Shown here: in pieces, positions 31,650 to 42,785 of the stretch
How positions within the stretch are numbered: the stretch's first letter is position 1
Layout of the letters: each line of letters begins with the position of its first letter
Assembly (NCBI GenBank): GCA_039090855.1
Contig: CM077011.1
Coordinates: forward strand, 26,813,001 to 26,877,000
Direction: 5' to 3'
DNA length: 64,000 bases
Origin: Macrothele yani
Taxonomy: Eukaryota > Arthropoda > Arachnida > Araneae > Macrothelidae
The notes under the pieces: generated by a model
Databases searched by the model: none
What the model saw: the letters and a program-made list of their open reading frames with translations, nothing else
What the model was told of the DNA's origin: nothing
Program-made: the position numbers and the translations under genes

Positions 31650-31995
31650 GTTGAAAATGGCAATCACATATTAACTGCCATCTCGGAGATAGCCGGGTAT
31701 TCACTCCTTATTGCCAACCAAAATGTGTCCAAAGGCACTTCGAGAAGTTTTAATTTCAATGTTCTGTCTGCTTTTAAATCTGCGAGTTCCTCTTGTATAT
31801 TAATCGGAGTAGGTTTTGAATTCGCAACGAATGGATCACGAACCCAGTCGAAATCTTGAACACTTTTCCAAAATACTTCTTAAACTTCTGCTGCAAGATT
31901 TCTAAATGTTCCCAGTTGGGAACATCTCAAACGACATGTTTTCAATTCTTTGTATCCACAAATTCAACTTATTCACAAATCCTTGAATATCATCC

Positions 31996-32222
31996 AGCCG
32001 CCCCGGTGGTGGCGCCACTGTGGTCTAAGCGATGGCCTCTGGCCATTCGCCCGAACGGGGTCCGGGTTCGAATCCTGGTGAGGAATGGATGTTGTGTTTG
32101 TCTTACGGCACTGGCTCTCTCCCTTCCCTGAAACCAGTGACCCTAAATTAGGGACGGGCGACTGCTTATAGCCCATTGAGTTGCTCACGGTGGTCGTTAA
32201 ACCTCCAATCAAAAAAAAAAAA
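31996..32222 (+). mobile_element. SINE family 1 copy in hAT remnant
   Basis: tRNA-like head with B box GGTTCGAATCC, family body 'gggacgggcgactgcttata' and an A tail. Flanks ATCATCCAG and TTATCCAG are an imperfect target duplication. Confidence 0.85.
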
Positions 32223-32443
32223 AATTATTATCCAGACTAGTCAGAATATTTTCATTCCTACCTTGCATTTTCTGTTCAGCTCATTCAAGTGTACATAAAT
32301 ATACTAAAGATATGCCAACTTACATACCCATAAATCCGCGTACTCATGCCCCTCAACAGTCAAAAATGCATGTACCTCCTCTTTAAGTTCAAATATTCGC
32401 GTTAACATTTTTTCTCGTGATAACCACTGTACTTCTGTATGTA

Positions 32444-32691
32444 GATCCCAGTGCCTGCATGACTTCCGAGATGGAGTGACCCATTCGTCGGGCCCTGACA
32501 ATTTGCCCACGATTAAATGCGCTTAGATCCTTCGTCTTATCCATACTGCGTCCGACTCTTACTGATTCCCGTCGCATCACTCCTTATACTGTCGGATCGC
32601 TGCATACGTCATGTCGTTTCCGCTTTCAGGGCCACCCACAGCGCCACATTTGCATAACGCTAGCCGTCTCTAATTCAATTGCTCTTCAGTG
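32444..32691 (-). mobile_element. Tc1 family B fragment
   Basis: Closely similar to 31230-31476: N-terminal transposase (RARRMGHSISEVMQALGS) and the inverted-repeat end 'attcaattgctcttcagtg' followed by TA at 32692-32693. The rest of the element is missing. It lies in the same hAT remnant as the full family B copy. Confidence 0.8.
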
Positions 32692-32977
32692 TATACTCTT
32701 TAAAGGGAAGAAGGGACACATATACCGACTTATTTAAAATAAAGTCTTACAATGGGTGGGTGCATCGGTACAGGAAGAAAGTAATAAAGTTGAAGAAGCA
32801 CTAACAAACAGGGATAAATATCAAAACAACGTAATAAAAGACAGGGAAAGTTTTGCTAATCCCCGCACTTTTAGGGGAAAACGTACACAGAACATGCAGC
32901 AAGTATAACAAAGAAGCCGCATAGCGCAGCGGTAGAGGCGAGAAATGCAAATATATCAAGAAGCAAAACTACGATAT

Positions 32978-33186
32978 AGGCCGCCCCGGTGGCGCAGTGG
33001 TCTAAGCGATGGCCTCTGATCATTCGTCCGTAAGGGGTCCGGGTTCGAATCACGGTGAGGCATGGATGTTGTGTTTGTCTTACGGCACTGGCTCTCTCCC
33101 TTCCCTGGAACCAGTGACCCTAAATTAGGAACGGGCGACTGCTTATAGCCCATTGTGTTGCTAACGGTGGTCGTTAAACCTCCAAT

Positions 33187-33216
<30 letters not shown>
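32978..33216 (+). mobile_element. SINE family 1 copy with clear target duplication
   Basis: Complete SINE with A and B boxes and a ~30-nt A tail. It is bounded by a direct repeat ending ACTACGATAT on both sides (32965-32977 and 33217-33229). Confidence 0.9.
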
Positions 33217-33222
<6 letters not shown>

Positions 33223-33477
33223 ACGATATGACAACAAGTGTGAGCAAATAATTTACATTTAATTTCTTAGAACACATAAAAATTCGCGGCGTGCAATAAA
33301 GATTAAACAAGCATCATTTTATTTAATTAGTTCAGCTGCAGAGATTGAAATAGAAGCATATGAAACACAGTAACTGGGATAAAATTAAAAAATAAAACTC
33401 GACAATTATTTTTTTACAATAGGATGATAGGTAAAGTTCGCGTCACCTTGTGGGGGCACACCAGTTGCGGAACACTG

Positions 33478-33690
33478 GTCTAAGCGATGGCCTCTGATCA
33501 TTCGTCCGTATGGGGTCCGGATTCGAATCCAGTGAGACATGGATGTTGTGTTAGTCTTATGGCACTGGCTCTCTCCCTTCCCTGGAACCAGTGGCCCTAA
33601 ATTAGGGACGGGCGACTGCTTATAAGCCCATTGAGTTGCTCACGGTTGTCGTTAAACCTCCAATCAAAAAAAATAAATCAAAAAAAATAT
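33478..33690 (+). mobile_element. 3' piece of the SINE family 1 copy split by hAT
   Basis: Begins with the hAT duplication GTCTAAGC, then the rest of the family ('gatggcctctgatcattcgt', B-box region, 'gggacgggcgactgcttata') and an A-rich tail with (AAAT)n. Its head is at 13869-13901. Confidence 0.85.
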
Positions 33691-33793
33691 AAATAAATAA
33701 ATAAATAAAATAAAAGGTCCCCTTTTGCTTCCAAACGTCACATTCATTATGAACCGATGATTGGTCTTATAATCTGACAAATTTTACCTAATA

Positions 33794-35057
33794 CACTGTT
33801 GTTTGTGAAAACTGCAACACCGTAAAGGACTGTTAGTATTAGTTTGAAACTTACAAGATATGTACGACAGGTTGGTACATGCAAATGATTAGGATCAGGG
33901 AACTCTGATCTGTCCAGTCTTGCGTATAAAGAACTGGCTCAAACGAGATGTTGCACTCAGTAAAGAGCTGACATTGGGTCGAAAGGGTATTTCTTGTGTC
34001 TCGCTATGTCCCGTCGCTGAAGAAGGTCGTATTGTGAAAAACTGAATTACTCTCAGAGAGGAAAGATTGCTGGGATGAGAGAAGCTGGATTTTTCTGCCG
34101 CGAAATTGTCACTCGTACGGGACAAAACGCCATTACAGCGATGCCACCGTTAAGTCAGTGAACAGGTGAGTCACGGACGCACAGAAATTCGGGAAATGAA
34201 CCGTAAAATCCTACGACTGCAAGGAATGACACGTACCTTTACCGCATAGCAGTGGCCGATCTCACAGGGACATCCACGATGTTAGTGCAGCAGTGGAGTA
34301 CTGTCGCGGGTCAGGCTTGCTACTTCAGCACAGTTCTATGTCGTCTGTTTTACATAGGACTGCTTGCTATATAGCAGCCCATTGCTGCGCATGCTTGTTG
34401 CCCTCTACCACAGACGCCGCATGGAGTCTCGAACGCAGACATTGCCGCGCTGATTGGCAACTGGTCGTGTTTTCTGACGAGTCACGATTCAGCTTGTTGC
34501 ACCATGATGGTCGCATTCGACTTCGTAGACATCGTGGTGAACGGCACTTTGAAGCGTTATGGTTTGGGGCGTTATGATGTTCAATTTTCGATCTCGCCTG
34601 ATACCAATTAAGGGATCCCTCAACAGCCAGCGATACATCAAGGATGTTTTAAAGACAGAGGTGATACCCTTCCTTCAGAGTTATCCTGAAGCTATATACA
34701 AATGCTCATCCGCATATGGCCGGAATGTTCAAGACTTCTTCGTGCACCTCAGATATCGCTTCTTTCCTTGCCTACACGTTTGCCGGATATGTCTCCAATC
34801 GAACTTGTCTGGGACATGGTAGCTAAGTGACTGCGCCGTCAAGCGCCTCCGCCAGTCACCTCAAATGAACTCTGGCCTCGCATAAAGGCTGTTCTCCAAA
34901 ACGATATCAAAAACCTCTTCCATTCAATGCCACGCCGTGTACAGGCTGTTATTGTTGTTCGAGGTGACTTCACACGATTCTGAGTTTTGAAGCGAAAAAA
35001 TCTTGTATAGCTCTACAAATGTACTCAGTTAGCTTTCAACTTTCACAAACAGTAGTG
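33794..35057 (+). mobile_element. Tc1-like DNA transposon C, degenerate
   Basis: Inverted ends CACTGTTGTTTGTGAAAACT (33794) and, inverted, CACTACTGTTTGTGAAAG (from 35057), each beside TA (33792-33793, 35058-35059). Size ~1.26 kb. The plus strand encodes WQLVVFSDESRFSLLHHDGR around the first catalytic Asp at about 34455-34510 and later a PIELVWDM-like third-residue segment near 34795-34820, but not in one frame. Dead copy. Confidence 0.75.
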
Positions 35058-35082
35058 TATAATTTGACAAATTTTTGCCTTA

Positions 35083-35935
35083 TGTAGCCTGACAATTTTG
35101 CGACGCTTTTCCGACAGCAACTTCTTGGAAAGCTATTGCTATGAAATTAAGAATAAAGACTTTATTTCACAATTTCGTCAGCAGTGTAACGGAAGGAGAT
35201 TGCTGAAATCTGTAAAAGAAGGCGACTCTTCACACTATGCACGGAAGAAAATATTCTATAGGATATTACAGAATACTGAAAAGAGAATTTTCATAATTAA
35301 CGAATTCCACATGGTGGAAAAAGTTCTTAGAAGCTCCGAGTGTGAACCTGCTGCATTTAAACAATAGTTAAACTGCCATGCATGTCAGATTTTATATAAT
35401 GATGAGATCGTAAGCACCACTGAAGGAGAACAAAAAACATAGTTAGGTGTGGAAAATGAAAATGACCATTGTTTACACAAGACAATAGTTAGAAAGGCAA
35501 AAATATTCTTATCTCATTCAGGTATTCACCTTAACAGCCTGAATGGCATGACGGAAAGAAAAGAAAATCCCACATTAAAGCAGGAAATTTTTAAAAAATT
35601 AATTTGAATGAAAATTTGAAAAGGAATGGAAGAAAATGCATTAAAAAAGGAAATTGACAAGACGTTTCTTGCATGTTTTAAAGAGTATTGCTACAGATAA
35701 AAGTGTGAAACCTTGAACAATTTTGAACTTTCATTGAAGAAAGAATGCCTTACAGATATCTAGACATTCTGTTATCCGAATCACACTCGATCTCCGCCAG
35801 TTCGGATGAACGACGCTCTAATGCACATCTACGATCCTCCAAGAATTAAAACTAATACTACTTTGTAACATGATCTCTAAGTCATATCTACTCTGGGACG
35901 AACTTACGCCGTAATATACATTAGAAATAATAATA
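35083..35935. other. AT-rich spacer, no supported gene
   Basis: A 89-codon frame at 35098-35367 lacks an ATG start and shows no recognisable domain. It is Lys/Glu rich with plain composition. Several further Lys-rich short frames follow. I see no repeat or element signature. It could be a decayed exon or an old element. Confidence 0.35.
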
Positions 35936-37120
35936 ATATATATCATCATTGTCAACCATTGTCAATCCACTGCTGGACGAAGGTCTCTCCAAGTTTCCTC
36001 CAAAACGGTCTGTCTTGTGCCAGTCTCCTCCAAGTCACTCCCGCATACTTTCGAATGCCATCCACCCATCTCCCATGTGGTCTTTTTCTGGGTCTTTTCC
36101 TATCCCTTGGAATCCAATCTAAAATTTCGGCTGTCCATCGATGGTCTGTCCTTCTGGCAGTATGTCCAGCCCATTGCCATTTCATGGATTTAACTCTGAT
36201 CATGATGTCTTCCACTCTTGTCATTTTTCGGATCCACGAGTTCCTCTTCTTATCTCTCCTGGTTACACCAAGCATGCAGCTCTCCATGCTACTTTGAGTT
36301 GTCTGCAGCCTTTGTATGTCTCTTTTAGTTAAGGTCCATGTCTCTGCACCATACATAAGCACTGGAAGGATGCATTGATCAAACACTTTCCTTTTAAGAC
36401 ATAATGGCATATTGCTCTTGAAAATTATGCTGTTTCTTCCAAAAGCTCTCCAGGTAAGTTTTGTACGCCGATTAATTTCTTCATCAATGTGACCCTCACT
36501 TGATATCTGCTGTCCAAGATAAAATGTACGTGTCTGTTATCTCCAGCTTTTCTCCATCAATCGATAAATCTTCATTTCTTGTAAAAGCGTTGAACGTCAC
36601 TTTTGTCTTCCGAAAGTTCCTTTTTAATCCCACTTCTTTACTCTTGTCAGCAAGTTCCTGGATCATAATATGCAGCTCTGATGGGGTAGTTGCAAAAATG
36701 ACTACGTCATCAGCAAAACGAAGGTGGTTTAGATAATCTCCATTAATCTTTATCCCTTTGTTTTCCCAGTTCAGTGATTGAAAGACGTTTTCCAATGTGG
36801 CATTAAAGAGCTTCGTAGATATGGGGTCACCTTGTCTCACTCCCTTTCCAATTTTTATGTGTGTTGTATTTTCTTTCAAACAGCCGAATCTTTGCACTTG
36901 CATTTTCATAGATGTTATTAATAATATTAATGTATGCATCTTCAATACCGCAGGATTTCAGAGACATTGTAACTGCTGATGGTTTCACCGAATCAAAAAC
37001 ATTTTCATAATCGATAAAAGCCATGCACAATGGAAGTTCATATTCCCTCGCTCTTTCAATTAGTTCTCTCAGTGCGTGGATATGATCTATTGTGCTGTAG
37101 TCACTCCTGAATCCAGCTTG
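35936..37120 (-). pseudogene. RTE LINE copy iii, 5'-truncated
   Basis: Minus strand. It begins at 37120 inside the RT domain (QAGFRSDYSTIDH) next to a (TA)n tract and runs to the (TGA)n-type tail at about 35940. The palm box is FADD. Frame breaks occur in the RT and before the C-terminal region. Its 5' end directly abuts the 3' tail of copy iv. Confidence 0.85.
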
Positions 37121-37135
37121 TATATATATATATAT

Positions 37136-39731
37136 CATCATCATCATCATCATTGTCAACCATTATCAATCCACTGCTGGACAAAGGTCTCCCCAAGTTT
37201 CCTCCACAACGGTCTGTCTTGTGACAGTCTCCTCCATGTCACCCCTGCATACTTTCGAATTTCATCCACCCATCTCCCATGTGGTCTTCTTCTGGGACTT
37301 TTCCTGTCCCTTGGAATCCAATCTAAAATTTCGGCTGTCCATCGATGATCTGTCCATCTGGCAGTATGTCCAGCCCATTGCCATTTCAGGGATTTTACTC
37401 TGATCATGATGTCTTCCACTCTTGTCATTATTCGGAACCACGAGTTCCTCTTCTTATCTCTCCTGGTTACACCAAGTATGCACCTCTCCATGCTACTTTG
37501 AGTTGTCTGCAGCCTTTGTATGTCTCTTTTAGTTAAGGTCCACGTCTCTGCACCATACGTAAGCACTGGAAGGATGCATTGATCAAACACTTTTCTTTTA
37601 AGACATAGTGGCATATTGCTCTTGAAAATTATGCTGTTTCTTCCAAAAGCTCTCCAGGCAAGTTTTGTACGCCGATTAATTTCTTCATCAATGTGACCCT
37701 CACTTGATATCTGCTGTCCAAGATAAAATGTACGTGTCTGTTATCTCCAGCTTTTCTCCATCAATCGATAAATCTTCATTTCTTGTAAAAGCATTGAACA
37801 TCACTTTTGTTTTCTGAAAGTTCATTTTTAATCCCACTTCTTTACTCTTGTCAGCAAGTTCCTGGATCATACTCTGCAGCTCTGATAGGGTAGTTGCAAA
37901 AATGACTACGTCATCAGCAAAACGAAGATGGGTTAGATAATCTCCATTAATCTTTATTCCTTTGTTTTCCCAGCTCAGCGACTGAAAAGCACCCTCCTAT
38001 GTGGCATTAAAGAGCTTCGGAGATATGGTGTCACCTTGTCTCACTCCCTTTCCAATTTTTACGTGTGTTGTATTTTCAAACAGCCGAATCTTTGCACTTG
38101 CATTTTCATAGATGTTATTAATAATATTAATGTATGCATCATCAATACCGCAGGTTTTCAGAGCCATTGTAACTGCTGATGGTTTCACCGAATCAAAGGC
38201 TTTTTCATAATCGATAAAAGCCATGCACAATGGAAGTTCATATTCCCTCGCTCTTTCAATTAGTTCTCTCAGTACGTTGATATGATCTATTGTGCTGTAG
38301 CCACTCCTGAATCCAGCTTGTTCTCTCGGTTGAGCCATGTCCAGTGTTACCTTCAAGCGGTGTGAAAGAACTTTAGTGAAGATTTTATAAACTACTGATA
38401 GGAGGCTGATAGGTCTGTAGTTCCTGAGATCCTCAATGTCACCTTTCTTATGTAGCAGGATCATTGTAGCGGTGTTCCAATCCTCAGAAATCTTTCCTTC
38501 ATTAAGGCATCGAGTGAAAATTTGGGCGAGTACTGTTTCGATTTCTCCACTTGCTTCTTCTATGATGTCTACAGTAATTCCATCTTCTCCTGGAGCTTTT
38601 CCCCGCTTCATGTTCTTGATTGCATGTGCAACTTCTGCTGGAAGGACTGGAGGAACTCTGGTACTGGTATCTTTCATGATGTCTGGAGTGCATGTATCAT
38701 CCCTTTCATATAATTTGGAGTAGAAATCTTTCACTCTTGTCAAATTTTCGCCTCTATTTCTTGTTACAGAACCATCTTCTTTTCTCAGTGCCATAATCTG
38801 TTTTCTTCCCTTACTGAGATGTCCCTTTGCTATCTTTAGGCTTTGGTTGTTTTCAATTGCTTTCCTCACTAGTTCACAGTTGAATTTTCTTACGTCTTCA
38901 GTGATACTTTTTCTTACTGTCTTGCATAGCTCTATATATTCCACTTTGGACGTCACATCTTCTTTAGTTGTCCTCATCTCTCTTCTTTTTTGCATCAACA
39001 TTTTCGTTTTTCCTGATAATTTGTTTACATGCAACTTGTTCTTAGACCCAGCTAATTTTGTTGCTGTTTCCATAAGAGCTTTGGTTACTTTTCTGTTAAC
39101 TTCAGAGATGTCCACTTCTTCCGATGTTAGGCCTTCTAAAGCAGAGAACCTGTTCTTCAGTTCCAACTTGAAGGTATTATGGTGTTTTTTAAGGTTGGTT
39201 ATGTCAATAGATTTTGTTTGTCTTATGATCTTGCCACGTTCAAGTTTAGTGTTGAGGTGCATCTTACATCTCACCAATCTATGGTCACTGCCTGTGTTGA
39301 ACTTGTTTAGCACACTGCAGTCTTCTATGACGAATTTTTTGTTACACATAATAAAATCAATTTCACTTGTCGTCCCATTTGGATGTCTCCATGTCCATTT
39401 CCTATGTGGCTTTTTCTTGAAGAAGGAGTTCAAGATGAAAAACCCTTCTGCCTCTGCAAACTCAACGAGAGTATTTCCACGCTGGTTTCTGTTGCCGTGA
39501 CCGAATTTACCTACTGAAGTTTCATTCTGTTGCCGTTGCCCTATTTTTGCATTGAAATCTCCCATAATTATTTTCAAGTGCTGCTTACCTTTATTATTTA
39601 GATGACAAATTTCCTCATAAAATTCTTCAATTTCTTCTTCAGGATGACTTGTGGTGGGTGCATAAGTTTGAATAATCTGAGCCTGGTATCTTTTCGAGAG
39701 TTGGATAACAAGTCGTGCAGCTCTGTCAGAG

Positions 39732-39732
<1 letters not shown>
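37136..39732 (-). pseudogene. RTE LINE copy iv, 5'-truncated
   Basis: Minus strand. It starts within the endonuclease domain (SDRAARLVIQLSKRYQAQ) at a (TA)n tract and ends in (TGA)n at 37136-37155. Endonuclease motif IIMGDFNAKIG and the RT up to VRQGDTISPKLFNAT are open. A stop near 37997 and later shifts break the C-terminal part. It forms a large inverted repeat with copy vi. Confidence 0.88.

Positions 39733-39765
<33 letters not shown>
39733..39765. repeat. (TA)n tract between RTE copies iv and v
   Basis: Pure AT dinucleotide run separating the 5' end of copy iv (minus) from copy v (plus). Confidence 0.95.
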
Positions 39766-39768
<3 letters not shown>

Positions 39769-39953
39769 TTGGATTCCAAGGGACAGGAAAAGACCCAGAA
39801 GAAGACCACATGGGAGATGGGTGGATGAAATTCGAAAGTATGCAGGGGTGACATGGAGGAGACTGGCACAAGACAGACCGTTGTGGAGGAAACTTGGGGA
39901 GACCTTCGTCCAGCAGTGGATTGATAATGGTTGACAATGATGATGATGATGAT
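39766..39953 (+). mobile_element. RTE LINE copy v, short 3'-end fragment
   Basis: 188 bp of RTE 3' sequence (LDWIPRDRKRPRRRPHGRW to the stop) plus the (GAT)n tail. It is an extremely 5'-truncated insertion. Its tail passes through (TA)n straight into copy vi in the same orientation. Confidence 0.88.
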
Positions 39954-42785
39954 ATATATATATATATATATACTTACAATGGACGCTCTCTATCTTCTGA
40001 TTCAAGGCTTCTTGAATTGGAAGAGGAACTACAAAGGATCAAGTGGGACATCGTGGGGCTAAGTGAAGTAAGGAGAAAAGGAGAAGATCTCATCGAACTG
40101 AAAAGTGGACATCTCTTCTACTATCGTGGGACAGATACTGGCAGAACTAGTGGTGTTGGATTTATAATAAACAAGAAACTGAAGGATAAAGTTGTAGAAG
40201 TTGAAAGTTCCTCTGACAGAGCTGCACGACTTGTTATCCAACTCTCGAAAAGATACCAGGCTCAGATTATTCAAACTTATGCGCCCACCACAAGTCATCC
40301 TGAAGAAGAAATTGAAGAATTTTATGAGGAAATTTGTCATCTAAATAATAAAGGTAAGCAGCACTTGAAAATAATTATGGGAGATTTCAATGCAAAAATA
40401 GGGCAACGGCAACAGAATGAAACTTCAGTAGGTAAATTCGGTCATGGCAACAGAAACCAGCGTGGAAATACTCTCGTTGAGTTTGCAGAGGCAGAAGGGT
40501 TTTTCATCTTGAACTCCTTCGTCAAGAAAAAGCCACACAGGAAATGGACATGGAGACATCCAAATGGGACGACAAGTGAAATTGATTTTATTATGTGTAA
40601 CAAAAAATTCGTCATAGAAGACTGCAGTGTGCTAAACAAGTTCAACACAGGTAGTGACCATAGATTGGTGAGATGTAAGATGCACCTCAACACTAAACTT
40701 GAACGTGGCAAGCTCATAAGACAAACAAAATCTATTGACATAACCAACCTTAAAAAACACCATAATACCTTCAAGTTAGAACTGAAGAACAGGTTCTCTG
40801 CTTTAGAAGGCCTAACATCGGAAGAAGTGGACATCTCTAAAGTTAACAGAAAAGTAACCAAAGCTCTTATGGAAACAGCAACAAAATTAGCTGGGTCTAA
40901 GAACAAGTTGCATGTGAACAAATTATCAGGAAAAACCAAAATGTTGATGCAAAAAAGAAGAGAGATGAGGACAACTAAAGAAGATGTGACTTCCAAAGTG
41001 GAATATATAGAGCTATGCAAGACAGTAAGAAAAAGTATCACTGAAGACGTAAGGAAATTCAACTGTGAACTAGTGAGGAAAGCAATTGAAAACAACCATA
41101 GCCTAAAGATAGCAAAGGGACATCTCAGTAAGGGAAGAAAACAGATTATGGCACTGAGAAAAGAAGATGGTTCTGTAACAAGAAATAGAGGCGAAATTTT
41201 GACAAGAGTGAAAGATTTCTACTCCAAATTATATGAAAGGGATGATATATGCACTCCAGACATCATGAAAGATACCAGTACCAGAGTTCCTCCAGTCCTT
41301 CCAGCAGAAGTTGCACATGCAATCAAGAACATGAAGCGAGGAAAAGCTCCAGGAGAAGATGGAATTACTGTAGACATCATACAAGAAGCAAGTGGAGAAA
41401 TCGAAACAGTACTCGCCCAAATTTTCACTCTATGCCTTAATGAAGGAAAGATTCCTGAGGATTGGAACACCGCTACAATGATCCTGCTACATAAGAAAGG
41501 TGACATTGAGGATCTCGGAAACTACAGACCTATCAGCCTGCTATCAGTGGTTTATAAAATCTTCACTAAAGTTCTTTCACACCGCTTGAAGGTAACACTG
41601 GACATGGCTCAACCGAGAGAACAAGCTGGATTCAGGAGTGGCTACAGCACAATAGATCATATCCACGTGCTGAGAGAACTAATTGAAAGAGCGAGGGAAT
41701 ATGAACTTCCATTGTGCATGGCTTTTATCGATTATGAAAAAGCCTTTGATTCGGTGAAACCATCAGCAGTTACAATGGCTCTAAAAACCTGCGGTATTGA
41801 AGATGCATACATTAATATTATTAATAACATCTATGAAAATGCAAGTGCAAAGATTAGGCTGTTTGAAAATACAACACACGTAAAAATTGGAAAGGGAGTG
41901 AGACAAGGTGACACCATATCTCCGAAGCTTTTTAATGCCACATTGGAGGGTGTTTTTCAGTCGCTGAGCTGGGAAAACAAGGGGATAAAGATTAATGGAG
42001 ATTATCTAACCCACTTTCGCTTTGCTGATGACGTAGTCATTTTTGCAACTACCCCATCAGAGCTGCAGAGTATGATCCAGGAACTTGCTGACAAGAGTAA
42101 AGAAGTGGGATTAAAAATGAACTTTCAGAAGACAAAAGTGATGTTCAATGCTTTTACAAGAAATGAAGATTTATCGATTGATGGAGAAAAGCTGGAGATA
42201 ACAGACACGTACGTTTATCTTGGACAGCAGATATCAAGTGAGGGTCACATTGATGAAGAAATTAATCGGCGTACAAAACTTGCCTGGAGAGCTTTTGGAA
42301 GAAACAGCATAATTTTCAAGAGCAATATGCCATTATGTCTTAAAAGAAAAGTGTTTGATCAATGCATCCTTCCAGTGCTTACGTATGGTGCAGAGACGTG
42401 GACCTTAACTAAAAGAGACATACAAAGGCTGCAGACAACTCAAAAAAGCATGGAGAGGTGCATGCTTGGTGTAACCAGGAGAGATAAGAAGAGGAACTCG
42501 TGGATCCGAAAAATGACAAGAGTGGAAGACATCATGATCAGAGTTAAATCCCTGAAATGGCAATGGGCTGGACATACTGCCAGAAGGACAGATCATCGAT
42601 GGACAGCCGAAATTTTAGATTGGATTCCAAGGGACAGGAAAAGACCCAGAAGAAGACCACATGGGAGATGGGTGGATGAAATTCGAAAGTATGCAGGGGT
42701 GACATGGAGGAGACTGGCACAAGACAGACCGTTGTGGAGGAAACTTGGGGAGACCTTCGTCCAGCAGTGGATTGATAATGGTTGA
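39927..42785 (+). CDS. RTE endonuclease-reverse transcriptase, open frame
   Basis: About 950 codons with no stop. The endonuclease (about 39972-40680) shows TYNGRSLSSDSRLLELEEEL, the catalytic Glu in GLSEVRRKG, IIMGDFNAKIG and the SDH box GSDHRLVRC. RT motifs include HKKGDIEDLGNYRPISLLS (about 41490), MAFIDYEKAFDS, GVRQGDTISP and the palm FADD (42021-42032). The C-terminal region ends RKLGETFVQQWIDNG. The only upstream ATG (39927) lies in the antecedent copy v tail, so the N-terminus is chimeric and includes a short Asp/Ile-Tyr stretch encoded by (GAT)n and (TA)n. RTE proteins mobilise themselves and sometimes SINEs. Activity is uncertain because the natural N-terminus is missing. Confidence 0.88.
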   Translation: MVDNDDDDDIYIYIYTYNGRSLSSDSRLLELEEELQRIKWDIVGLSEVRRKGEDLIELKSGHLFYYRGTDTGRTSGVGFIINKKLKDKVVEVESSSDRAARLVIQLSKRYQAQIIQTYAPTTSHPEEEIEEFYEEICHLNNKGKQHLKIIMGDFNAKIGQRQQNETSVGKFGHGNRNQRGNTLVEFAEAEGFFILNSFVKKKPHRKWTWRHPNGTTSEIDFIMCNKKFVIEDCSVLNKFNTGSDHRLVRCKMHLNTKLERGKLIRQTKSIDITNLKKHHNTFKLELKNRFSALEGLTSEEVDISKVNRKVTKALMETATKLAGSKNKLHVNKLSGKTKMLMQKRREMRTTKEDVTSKVEYIELCKTVRKSITEDVRKFNCELVRKAIENNHSLKIAKGHLSKGRKQIMALRKEDGSVTRNRGEILTRVKDFYSKLYERDDICTPDIMKDTSTRVPPVLPAEVAHAIKNMKRGKAPGEDGITVDIIQEASGEIETVLAQIFTLCLNEGKIPEDWNTATMILLHKKGDIEDLGNYRPISLLSVVYKIFTKVLSHRLKVTLDMAQPREQAGFRSGYSTIDHIHVLRELIERAREYELPLCMAFIDYEKAFDSVKPSAVTMALKTCGIEDAYINIINNIYENASAKIRLFENTTHVKIGKGVRQGDTISPKLFNATLEGVFQSLSWENKGIKINGDYLTHFRFADDVVIFATTPSELQSMIQELADKSKEVGLKMNFQKTKVMFNAFTRNEDLSIDGEKLEITDTYVYLGQQISSEGHIDEEINRRTKLAWRAFGRNSIIFKSNMPLCLKRKVFDQCILPVLTYGAETWTLTKRDIQRLQTTQKSMERCMLGVTRRDKKRNSWIRKMTRVEDIMIRVKSLKWQWAGHTARRTDHRWTAEILDWIPRDRKRPRRRPHGRWVDEIRKYAGVTWRRLAQDRPLWRKLGETFVQQWIDNG

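Larger units (their letters stand above)
31478..32443 (-). pseudogene. hAT transposase, C-terminal half, interrupted by a SINE
   Basis: The minus strand encodes the hAT C-terminal dimerisation region NWGFSTLTEIKTSKKERLKS followed by VDEEMRLALSTIPPRISRL (about 31485-31620). Upstream, beyond a SINE at 31996-32222, it encodes DLHTEVQWLSREKMLTRIFE and ADLWVCKLAYL. These match ZBED5/FAM200-like hAT transposases. A (CA)n run (31619-31646) has expanded within the conserved block. Stops and frame changes are present, and the N-terminal BED and first catalytic parts are missing. Confidence 0.75.
13902..33477 (-). mobile_element. hAT transposon split by nested insertions
   Basis: The left end CAGTGTTTCGCAACC (13902) and the inverse of the right end CAGTGTTCCGCAAC (read inward from 33477) match the CAGTG-type hAT terminus and each other. 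They are flanked by the 8-bp duplication. hAT-derived DNA is 13902-14194 plus 31477-33477, less two SINE1 copies and a Tc1 fragment. The right part encodes a decayed hAT transposase on the minus strand. The N-terminal part of the transposase is not recognisable, so the element was probably internally deleted before or after the insertions. Confidence 0.8.

Noticed and set aside
10452..33690. tRNA genes at B-box matches (10515, 32070, 33045, 33525)
   Set aside because: The heads belong to dispersed SINEs with A tails and target duplications; acceptor stems do not close properly.
35098..35367. 89-codon Lys/Glu-rich frame
   Set aside because: Starts with a non-ATG codon, has no recognisable domain and no regulatory context.
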